64,000 nucleotides of DNA from Symsagittifera roscoffensis (lineage: Eukaryota > Xenacoelomorpha > Acoela > Convolutidae): positions 5,857,954 to 5,921,953 of the forward strand of contig NC_087066.1 in NCBI RefSeq assembly GCF_963678635.1, in the 5' to 3' direction. The position numbers were made by a program, and so were the translations under genes. Under the pieces are notes generated by a model. That model was not told where the DNA came from, searched no databases, and saw only the letters and a list, made by a program, of their open reading frames with translations. Positions 25,401 through 37,400 of this stretch are shown piece after piece. The stretch's first letter is position 1. Each line of letters opens with the position of its first letter.

Positions 25401-28400
25401 TTTGGCGCAGCCGAGTGTGTTAACCACTATAATAATTTGTCACGAGTCTGTCTAAACTGCTCAATTTTTAGTTAATGCGCGCGGTGAATTATGTGCGGGC
25501 AGCTAATGAATTCCATACATGATTCAAATTGAAACACTTAAATTTTTCAACTTGACACGATATGATTAGCCTAAAATTCATAGTTTTGCCATTACTTTAT
25601 TAACCAAAAAATTTTCCAGACCAATTTAATGGCAGTGGAATCCTTCGGCGCTTTGGCCTGAAGTCTTTTTGGTTATATACGAGCAGTCTTTCGGATCAGC
25701 TTTTTTGGTTATAAAAGATTATTTAATTGTTTGTCTAATGAGCATAGTTGTTCAACATGTTATTAACATGATCGCCTCTTAGGACACTCACTTTTGCTGG
25801 GGATGTTTTTGTTAACTTCGGCTTTAATTTTTCTGATTTGAAAAGATGCTTTTTTAAAATACGCGCCGAGAACTTATAGGAAGAAAAATTTTGCAGCTGT
25901 TCAGCAAGCTCTATGAGGAGGGAAGGAGAGAGGAGTTAGTTATTTTCTAATAACATATCTTGAGACGTTTTTAAAAAAAATTCTGATCATTTGTCCTGAT
26001 TCAAGATTATAAGAGTGTTTCTCGCAAGGTTGGAGTTTACCCCCATGATTCTCAAATCAATGGTGGGTTAACCCAAATCCCAATTTTAACTTCCATCTTC
26101 AAAATTGAATTTTCTTGCCCCAGAACAGTTTTTGGAATGCTTTTAATTCCCTTCGAGAAGAGCAAATCAATGTCTAGAAAAATGCAGCTATGTCAACAGC
26201 ACATTTTTATAGTGCAAGCGGGTCTAAGACAACAGGATTTCCAGTATTTCAACGAGACTAAAGAATTTTAGGGTCGGTCAGCAAAAAATGGATTTCTTAA
26301 AAAGTACCAAAGGGGTGTTGAGGACAGACGAGCTCAATGCCAGACTAGTGAAATACCAGACCAAACTCAAGGTCAGACTTGAGCAATAGAAACCTAATTA
26401 AAGGTCAACTGGTATAAAACTCAATGCACTCAGACAAGGTCAACTGGTCTGCTGGTATTTGATAAACTAATTAATTAACTGGTAATTAATTAACTGGTAC
26501 TATTTGATGCTCAGTTTGTCGTGTCATTTTAAAACACAATCTCAATTCATTCTTCAACAATCAGTATCTCTTCTCTCTCCTCAGTTGAAACCTCAGATAA
26601 CTCTCAAACCTCTATCCCCTAGTCCTACTTGCTCTAACTCTGAATCTTAACAGGTTATGGGCCCAGATTTCTAAACTTTTTGATTTAATAATTATTTGAT
26701 TTCTGACAGAGTTTTTTTTTAGCTTTTATCTAGCCTTTAGCAAAGCAGAGATGGACTTGAAACTGGCTGGATTCAGTGGAAAGTCTGAAGATTTTCCAGC
26801 TTGGTCGACGAAGTTTGTGGCACTGATGCATACCAAAGGCCTGTTCAGGACTGTGATGGGCAATGACGATCTACCAGAAGCTGAACCTACGCTACCTGAG
26901 AATCCGAATGCTGACCAGATGACGGCGTACAACACCAAGATGCAGGAGCGAGCTGTGCTGATCCAGCAGAGGAAAGACAACCGAAACACAGTGTGGTCAC
27001 ATCTAGCTCTGGTCCTGAACAACACCACACTGATGTACATCAAGAACGACTGCGTGGCTGCGGATGGCTATGGCGATGGGACGAAGGCCTGGAGACTGCT
27101 GCAAGAGAAGTTTTGCAGTGTGGAGAGGCCTACAGTGGTCAGTCTAGTAGGCCAGCTTGCGAAGCTGCGCCTAGGATCAGAGGAGGATCTCGATGACTAC
27201 TTCGTTCGAAGTCAAGAGCTGATGACGCGGCTGAGTGAAGCTGGGGAAGCAATTACGGACACACTCTTCAATGCGCTCGTGATCAACGGACTGCCTGACA
27301 GCTTTGAGCATTTCGTGGTGCAGGAGAGCTTCCAGCCGGCCAAGACTTTTACAGAGCTGAGAACGAGGTTGAGGAACTATGATGACTCGAGACGAGCTCG
27401 ATGTGGAGAGAAGACTGGGAATGGACACATAGCTATGCAAGCTGTGAGGAAGAAGAAAGGAGCGTCGGGTGGTGGCTGTTTTGTGTGCGGTCAGAAGGGT
27501 CATTTGGCAAGAGATTGCAGATCCAGAAGTGACAGTGGTCAATCTGGTGCTCGAGGCAGTGGCTCGAATGAAGCAAGTGGTCCAACTTCAAGGAAGCAAG
27601 GGTGCTTCAAGTGTGGACAACAAGGACACTTTGCAAGGGACTGCAAGCAGGCAAAGACAGGGTTCTTCAGTTGTTGTGCAACAACCTCAATGAAGGGAGA
27701 TGATCTCATTGTGGATACGGGATGCACCGATCATGTAGTGCGCGACAAGGCTGTCTTCTCAAGCTTTGAGAAATGGGATGAGGGGACAACAGTTGAGAAT
27801 CCGAACGGTACAATATCAAAGATTGAGGGCATAGGCTCGGTGGAAGTGGACATACGAGACTGTCAAGATGTGACGAGGAGCTACACTTTCCACAATGTGC
27901 TGTTTGTGCCGAGCTACAACGTGAATCTGATGAGTGTGAGCTCAGCAATAGCTAGAGGGTCTAGTTTCAGCTTTACATCAGACTCTTCTCATCTTGTGGC
28001 ACCGGATGGTCGACGGCTACCAGTGAAGCAGCGCGGCAAGTTTTTCTTCCTGGAGTGCAAGTTCAAGAGGAACGCGATGACTCTAGCTACGAAAGCGAAG
28101 ATGGAGACAAGTAGTGCAATGCTGTGGCACCGAAGGCTGGGGCATCTCAACAAGCATGATCTAATATCAGTTGTTGATGTCGGCGAGCTAGGGTTCTGCG
28201 AAGTGTGCACAGCTTCGAAGATGCACGAAGTAGCAATGCCAAAGAAGACAGAGAACAGGGCAACTGCAGTGGGGCAGCGGGTCTTCAGCGACATCCAGGG
28301 ACCATTTGAAGTTGCGAGCATGCATGGAGCGCGCTATGCCGTGAGCTTCATTGATGACTTCAGCCGTCTGGCAGTGGTCAAGTACCTGGTTAAGAAGAGC

Positions 28401-31400
28401 GATACTCTTTCGAAGTTCAAAGACTTTGTAGCTGAGCACGGAACACCGAAGTGCTTGAGAACTGACAACGGAGGTGAGTATTCGTCGAATGCTTTTCGGA
28501 TGTTCTGTAGAGAAATGCAGGTGAAACAGGAGTTTACAGTACCTAATACTCCGCAACAGAATGGCGTGGCAGAGAGGTACAACAGGGTGATAACTGAGAT
28601 GACTCGATGTCTACTGGCCGATGCAAAGCTCTCAAAGATGTTCTGGGTACGAGCAATGTCAACGGCAGTCAGGGTTCGCAACTTGTGTCCTACATCCAGC
28701 AATGAGCATCGCATTTCATCAATGGAGATGCATTATGGGAAGCCATCGAAAGTCAACTACCTGCGAGTGTTCGGATGCCTGGCGTACTACCTGGACAGAG
28801 GAAACCGGCGGAAACTGGATCCGAAAGGCAAGAAGAGCAAGTTCATTGGTTATGACGAGGAGAGCAAAGCCTACTTGCTGATGGACCTGGAGACAAAGCG
28901 AGTGGTACGAGCAAGAAGCGTGACGTTCAATGAAGACATCATTCCAGACGACTTTCTGGTAGACAGTGAGCAGTCACAAACACTGGGTCTATCAATCGAG
29001 GGATGCATTGATGTAGAGGAAACTAGCACGAAGACCATCACTGAGTCTACCAATAAAGCGAATGATAGTGGAGCAGCAGCTTCAGTGGGGGTTACGGAAG
29101 ATGACCCAGTCGAGACTGAAGAATTGGAATCACCTTCCACAGAGCCTCCAGAGCAGAGGCCAACAGAGATTCCAGAGCAGCGGTCAACTAGAACGCGGAA
29201 CCCTCCCATCCGATACGGACTGGCTTACACTCATGCTTCAGTGATAGCACAAGAGCCAAGAAGCTACTTGGAAGCAGTATCTGGACCAGAAAGGGAGCAG
29301 TGGCTAGCAGCTATGGCTTTGGAGGTGCAGTCACTGAAGGCAATGGGCACCTGGACACTTGTTGATAGACCAAATTCTCGCAAGGTCATTCCTGGACGCT
29401 GGGTGCTTGCTGTGAAGAGAGATGCAATGGGACAAGTGGAGCGGTTTAAAGCCAGATACGTGGTGAAGGGTTTTATGCAAGTGGAAGGACTGGACTTCAA
29501 TGAGACCTTTGCGCCAACCTGTAAACCAGAAACAAAGAGAATACTACTGGCTTTGGGAGCGCAAGATGATCTTGTACTTCATCAGATGGACGTGAAGTCA
29601 GCCTTCCTCAACTCGCCGTTAACAGAAACTGTGTATATGGAACAGCCCGAGGGGTTCAGCAGCGGGGACAACCAAGTGTGTTTGCTACAACGCAGTATCT
29701 ATGGGCTGAAGCAGGCAGGAAGGGACTGGTACCAGACGCTGAGCACGTTTCTTCTGGAGACTGGTTTCACTCGAAGCACCAATGACTTCTGTTTGTTCAC
29801 GATGAGGGGAATGGATGATGCTATGATCTATGTTCTAGTATGGGTGGATGATATCATCATTGGCTGCAAACTGCAAGCAGAAGTTGACAGGGTGAGGGAC
29901 CGATTCACTGACCGATTCAAGATGGATGATCGCGGTCCATTAGCCTGGTTTTTGAAAATGCAGGTCAAACGGGCACCTGGTTCTGTCACTGTGAATCAGT
30001 CTCGCTACATTGAAGACTGCTTGGAGCGCTTTGGGTTGGCTGACTGCAAACCAGTAGGGACACCAGCTGATATCAGCACTCAGTTGACGAAGAAGGACTG
30101 CCCTGGAGCGGGCTCAGAAGAAGCAGTGGCAATGCAGCGTGAGGACTACAGAGGCATAGTGGGCTCGTTATTGTACATAGCCAAGCAAACGAGGCCAGAC
30201 ATCCTAGCTACTGTGACTCAACTTTCACGGTTTCTGGAGAATCCTGGGAGAACACACTGGGTGGCTGCTAAGAGAGTACTGCGATACCTGAAAGGAACCA
30301 AAGATCTGGAGCTGTGCTACATCAAAGATCCTGATGGGTTCAACCTTTATGGTTCAGCAGATGCTGACTGGGCTGGTGACGTTGATGACAGAAGGTCAAC
30401 AACAGGCTACAGTTTTCATGTGCAGCGGTCAGGAGCAGCAATCAGCTGGAGTACCAAGAAGCAACCTACTGCAGCAATATCTACCAGCGAAGCTGAGTAT
30501 CAAGCAATGGCAGCGGCTGTTCAGGAAGGCCTCTACTTACGATCCCTACTCAATGAGATGGATATGACGTGTGATGGTCCAACTGTGATCAACGAGGACA
30601 ACCAGAGCTGCATCAAGATGTGCAAAAATCCCGTAATGCAGAAGCGTACAAAGCACATTGATGTCAAGTATCACTTTGTCCGAGAGCGGGTCGAGGATGG
30701 AACATTTGCGCTCGAGTACTGTCCAACCGAAAACATGGAGGCTGACTTGTTGACGAAATCCCTGAGCAAGGCAAAGGTGGATCAACATCGTCGAACGCTG
30801 ATGGGTTGCAGCCTGACATTGGACAAAGCCAATTCAGCCTGAGTGGGGGTGTTGAGGACAGACGAGCTCAATGCCAGACTAGTGAAATACCAGACCAAAC
30901 TCAAGGTCAGACTTGAGCAATAGAAACCTAATTAAAGGTCAACTGGTATAAAACTCAATGCACTCAGACAAGGTCAACTGGTCTGCTGGTATTTGATAAA
31001 CTAATTAATTAACTGGTAATTAATTAACTGGTACTATTTGATGCTCAGTTTGTCGTGTCATTTTAAAACACAATCTCAATTCATTCTTCAACAATCAGTA
31101 TCTCTTCTCTCTCCTCAGTTGAAACCTCAGATAACTCTCAAACCTCTATCCCCTAGTCCTACTTGCTCTAACTCTGAATCTTAACAAGGGGGGACCCTTT
31201 GGGTCGGCAGGGGGTCGAATCCCTGAGGGGGGTTGGGGGGGGGGGGGTATTGGGTTCGGGAACGTCCGCCCCCCCATCCACCGCCCCCCTCCCCCTAAAT
31301 CCGCCCCTGCTAAAGATCATACTTATAATGTAAGTTGATGTAATCTAAAAATTGTTAAGGCATACTAATCGTTGTTTCTAACAATGCATTTTTTAAAGAT

Positions 31401-34400
31401 CATTTTCCGTTGATGCACAAGCCGGTTTTTTGAACTCCATCTTATAGACTAGGAAAACGCAATCTACATTGTTTTGAATTGTGACATTCCGAGACATCAG
31501 TGAAATGCTCAATTTATTCAAAAATCCAATAAACGTTAAACAATCTCCATTGAAAGGATAAATAAATTGAAATAATAGTTTCATGTTTCAATTTTGTGAT
31601 TTTGGAAAAATAAACTCTGGCTTGATGTCCCTTTTTTAAGATTCGGCTTGATAAGAATCAGTAATCCTAATTGCCATAAAGTTTTTAAATCATATTGGTG
31701 ATAATGAAAAACATCTTGCTCATATTAGAAATGACTCGCATGACAATGATAACAAAATAATAAAAAAGAAATCAAAAAACGTTATAAAGCTATCCAAGAC
31801 ATCAAAACTGTTCTCTTAGATTAAAATTTTTGCCAGATAAAGCAAAAGTAATTCAGCATGTTGAAACATATTTTCCAACTATTAGTATCAACGTTATTTT
31901 CCAACTTACCAACTTATTTAAACTTCTTATAAAATTTTGAAGTTTTCAGCAAAAAATGTAATGAATAAAATGAAATTACAGCAGAGAAACGAAAAACACG
32001 AGACAAGTTTTTCTGAACTAAAAAAATTTTTTATACAAACTTTGGGAAGCTTTTCTTAAATATTACATATTGACTATCAAACTTTTTTTGAAAATGCATT
32101 AGAATGCTCAAAAAAATTAAAATGCCCATAAAAATCCGACTTGCTTACAAATACAAAAAAGTAGTCTATTAAAACTTTAATTCTATACAAAACAAACGCA
32201 ATATAAGCAATTTGGTGTTCTTTTCAACCTTTTGTAGCTGAGCGTTTTTTATCAAATTAATTTTTATCATCGCAGTCTTTTTGGTGCCTCCTTGGTTTTT
32301 GGCGGTTTTCGACTGAGTAATTTTTGGGTCATGCATTCGTAGTAAGCTTTCTTTGGAGATTCACAATTTTTTGCCCTGCTCACGCTTTGGTTCTTGTTAG
32401 GATAAATTTTCGGCGAAATAAGGCTGGTTTGAAATTTTTAAAAGTTTGAACAAGTTTCAGCAAAAACAATTAGTTTTAATGCCAATTGATGAAAATTTTC
32501 CGGCCTAAATAATATTAGTCTAGCTATTCAGAAAATTTTCAAGGATTTGTAGATCTATGAGCTCATAGAAAGTAATTATAAAAACTTGATAGCTAAATAG
32601 GTGTATTTGAACTGATATGACGTATTCTTGGAAAATACATTTCAGATTAAACAATTTTATCACTAGAAAAAGCAGCCATTTGCTGCGTAAGAAGCACACA
32701 ATGTACTCATCGATCTAATCATTGTAATGAAATTGATTTATTTTGTGCCAACATATTTTTTCCGGTAGACCAAAGGTTTTTTTTAAAATGCGAACAATTA
32801 TATAAGTCATAACGATAAGAAAACAGCTCGTACATCAAGGTAAACTCTGAATGTTGCGACTGCCCCTTTGTTCAATTTATCCCAGTTTTTCTACAAGATT
32901 GAAATACCTCCTCATAATTTAGGTAAATTTACGAAAACTAAGCACTTTAGAATATAATAATCGTTGTTCGTAACAATGCACTATTTAAAGATGGCGTTTG
33001 GTGTCGCATCAGCCGGTTTTGTGAAATGCATAAATTGTACACTAGAAAACCACTTTCCTTAATGACCTAATTTTTGATATAAAGAAACCTCCTGAATGTA
33101 TGTAAAAGCTTTAAAAAATTTCATTAAACGGATAAATAAAAAATATGATGTTCTATATATTTCAATCTCGTTTTTTTTTCTAATTAAAATTTTTGGCTTC
33201 ATGTCTAGATTTTTAAAATTTGGCTTGAAGTCTTGTTGGCTTGAAGTCCTTAATTTTTTTTTTCGAAAGTCGGAGCACAAAAAATAGAAATCAATATGAT
33301 TATAACAATTAAAAGACTACCCTAATAATCAAAAATCTCATAATTATCGTAATTATGAAAATGAATATAATCATAGCAATGATAATTAAAAATTTCTTAC
33401 TCATAGTAGAATTGACAATCATAATACTCATGATAAACAAAGAAGCAACGCAGCTGGTTGAATATCGGCAAACATATATGCAATGTTTTCAGGTTCATCA
33501 GCAACGAAATTAAGCTTTCTCGTCCATCCAAGAATTTTTTTATCAAACATTTATAAAGAAATTGAACAAATCACAGCAAAAAAACATGAAAACCTGAGAC
33601 AATTTTTTCTGGACGATAAAGCAATAAAGTTTTTTCAAACAAGTTTTGGAAGTATAATCTGCTTTAGTATTACGTTTTGACAACCTTAATTTTTTTAAAA
33701 GCCTCAAAATTCGCCCAAACAAAGTTAAAGATTCTTGGAAGAATACAAACTTACAATGGTGTAGACTATCAAAATTCTGCTTCAATACAAAACAAACGAA
33801 CTCAAACTCTTTTTGTATCTTAGCAACTAATATACGCTTTCCGCTAAATTCCTGAAAATTTTCCGCAAATAATTATAATGATTAAAACCAAATCCCAACA
33901 AAAAAGCTCCAAAAAAGTTTCGAACGAAATTTTGAAAGCTTAGCCTGCTTCAATATCCGATTTTGACTCCCGTAGTTTTTTTTGAAATGCCTTAGAATGC
34001 GCAATAAAGAAAAAGGCTCCAAAAGTATCTTTCTCATTTTCGCTCGCTTGGTACAATACAAACATACAAGGGAGTAGTCAATCAGATTTTTACTTCAATA
34101 CAGAACAATGGCAAAAAAATCAATTTGGTTGATTTTTCAACCTTTCTAACTGAGTTTTGTTCAAAGTAACTGATTGTTTGTGCTCGTCCTATTTATGACA
34201 TTTTGGATTTTTTGCTGCTTTTGACTGAGCGTTTCTTCTTATTGTCCAAAATGGATGGTTTTCAAATAATTTCATCGCAAGTAACTATTCGATATCGATT
34301 AAGGGGAGTCGGAACACTCAGTGGTTTGCCTCGATATAAGACTTTCTCAATGTTTACTGCTTCATCTTTTTAATTAAATGGAACAATTTAATTGAAAAGT

Positions 34401-37400
34401 TTGGCGACTAAACAAAATGGACGTTCTTGACGTTCTTCATATGCGAGTATTGTCAGAATTTTCAAAGGTATCAAAAAAGAAACTATTGCGACGACAGTTT
34501 TTGGGTTTTAAAAATATAAATTAGTTTTTCGTTGCTCCTGAAAAAAGACAGTTCTCAAAAACTTTTTAATGCGTAGTTCTAATGCTTAGTTGAATGATTC
34601 CTAAAATAATACCAAAGGGGGACATTTTGGGTCAGCAGCAGGTCGAATTCGTGATTTTGAGGTTGCGAAGGCCCTCCCCTCAGGAATTCGACCCAGTGCT
34701 GACTAAAAAAGTCCCCCTTTTGGTACTATTTAGGTCAAATAGGTTTTTCAAGGGTTGCTTGGGCGCCAGTATATAATAATTTTTAAGGAGAGCGCGCCAA
34801 AATAGCGTGTTTTCTTTGGTCAACATTTCTTCCAAAAGTGCCTGAAAAGCATTTTTTCGCCCTATGGCACAGTTTCCGACACAGTGGAAAAAAAACACAA
34901 TGAAACTGAATTTGTTTTCATATTTTTTTCAAGAAAATGCACACATCACGATTTGATTTAATTGAATTTATTTTTTTGAAGTTTTTTTCTCGGAAATGTG
35001 TTGAGTTTTTAGGTTTTTCAATGTGCTTTAGTGGACGTACGGATCCAGAAGTTTCTCAAATATGGTACAGGCGGATTTTTAAGAAACTTTCAAAAAATTG
35101 TCGACCTTTTTTTTAAAGGTCGACCAAATTGATTTTCTGAGCTCTACCAAATTACTATAAGTACCTATTGTGACCAAATTTTTTGCACCACAGGCAAATT
35201 TTTGAAGGGGATTTTTGGGAAAATTGTTGACCAAAAAATTGCGTTTTATTGGCACGCGATCTCCTTCATATATTAGCTGGCAAGGCGCCTATACAAAAAT
35301 ATAAGTATCAGTCAGCCGAAATTTTTTGTCCTTATGTACTACCAAAAGGGAGATCTTTTGAGTCGGCAGTGGGTTGAATTGCTGAGCATTTTTGTTGCAG
35401 GCGCCCTCCTCTCAGGAAAAAAACCTGAATCTTATTTTTTAGCCCAATTAACTCAGCCAGGTAGGTAGTGCACATCCTTAGAAAAATTTTCTTGAGTTTC
35501 TGATTTCTTGGAATCCGCTGAGAAAAATACAAAGCACTGCATCTGGGAAGCCAATGCCATTTGGATGCAGGCAACGTCAACAGACAAAAAAAACAAATGT
35601 TCTCCAAAAACTGCTTCCAAAACTAAAAGCGAAGGTTCACAGGAATCATCCATCAAATACAAATACAAATTCTGAAGTGTAATGATAATTTTGTTGTTGT
35701 AATAAATTTTGTGTAAATAAAACATCAAGTGTACTCAGGGACGGATTTAGGGGGGCGGGAGTGGACGCCCTATCTTCTTCCTCAGGGATTCGACCCCCTG
35801 CCTACCCCAAGCGTACCTCCTTTGTACTATTTTAAGAAATTTTTTTTGGCGATGGACCCTAATTTTCTGAAAGTGCATTTGGCTCCAATATATACTGATT
35901 ATGAGGGGTGAGCGCGCGACGAATAAACGCGTTTTGTGGTCAAAATTTCGCAAAAAGAGCCTACAAACAAATTTTTTGGCATGTTTTTTCAAAAACTTGT
36001 CTGCGGCGCAGAAAATTTGGCCAAAGCAGGGTCTTTTTAGTGCTTTGGGAGAGCTCGGAAAATCAATTTGGTTGACCTGAAAAAAACGAACATTACGCGG
36101 AAAAAGTGAAGAAAAAACAGCGATCGCCATTGATGAACTATCGTTGATCATTGCCACAATAGCAAATTTTATCAAAAGATAATTGCTAATTTATCGAAAG
36201 ATTTGTCGCTAAAGATTATCGATGAAACTGCAATAAAAAATCTATTAATTTGAGCAAAAAGTAGTGAACTACCTGAGTTCGACCCCGAAACTATCAACTT
36301 ATTGGACATGTATGCTACCTCTGTGCCACGAACGCTAAGATATCCGTAAGTTAATGGGTTTATCAACTCATACTCTCATTTGAAAGCTACTACAATTTGA
36401 AAGTTTTAGCGCTGATTTTCTTTCTATGGAAACATTACTGAAATAGCTCTGAAGTATCTCAGGCTTAGCTATGCTAAGTGTTGGTGTTAGCTAAAAATGT
36501 ACATAATAACTGAAAGTTGTGCGTGCCTCAACCTTCTTTAGAATCAATTGACGGTAAGTCGGCCCAAAGTTGGGCTCGTTTTCCTTCCCCCCACCTCGTA
36601 TGAATATCAATTAAATGATGTAATGAGTAGTTTTACAAGGTTAATTATGAAGACCAAATATGTTTGTCATGGCCCGATTAGTCCGCATGCCAACTTTCTC
36701 GTTAATCGGTTTGTGGGAACAGTAATTTTACTAGTAAAAAAATGCAGGTGTGGGGAAAGAAAAAGGAGCCAAAAGTTGTTGTCCTGAAACAAAACTAAGG
36801 GTTGATTTTCGAGTTTTTAATTACATTTTCACATAAATTTTACATAATTTTTTTGTTAGATCTTACATAATTATTATTGCAAAAATTATAATATCTTGAC
36901 AAATTTTTTTTTTGATATGCTGCACCAACGAAAGCACAAACGTCAATTAATAAAGAAAATACTAGTAATAAAAATTACAGTTTTGCATCTTAAAGTCGTT
37001 TCCCTAAATATGATAGTGATTTGAAACGACCAGCGCTGGAAATATCTATTTTTTTCATCAAAATTTCAGAAAAAAATGCTCAAAATGGAATTTCTGGTCT
37101 GTTATTTTTTAAATTTTGAATTGTTTAACATCAGCATGCTAAAAAGTTCAAAAATTCCCCCTCTTCCCAGAAAAAATTTGCATCCGCCCTTTTTTCTGTT
37201 TATGCAGAACTATGTCTGAATCAGACAAGAGCTGTCATCTACCCTCTAGACGACAGAGGGGCCAGAAGTTGAACAACGGCCAGATGCACTTCTCAGCCGG
37301 ACACCCCTTCACCCGATACATGCTTATGTATTTGAACCAGACCTACGATCCGGATCTGAACTGGAGGTTCCAGGCTGGACCACAAGTATGCACTGCTGTG

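Larger units (their letters stand above)
26316..31186 (+). mobile_element. Complete Ty1/Copia LTR retrotransposon
   Basis: A 4871-bp element has 337-bp LTRs (26316-26652 and 30850-31186) that I could not tell apart by eye. It has a primer-binding site directly after the left LTR, one long open frame, and a G-rich polypurine tract before the right LTR. The 5-bp target duplication is AGGGG (26311-26315 and 31187-31191). Its base composition is far less AT-rich than the surrounding intron. It sits in the sense direction in intron 2 of the glycosyltransferase and appears young and structurally complete. Confidence 0.95.

Noticed and set aside
26726-30788. Many frames opposite or out of phase with the Copia polyprotein
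   Set aside because: Shadows of the 1363-residue frame, which has all expected domains.
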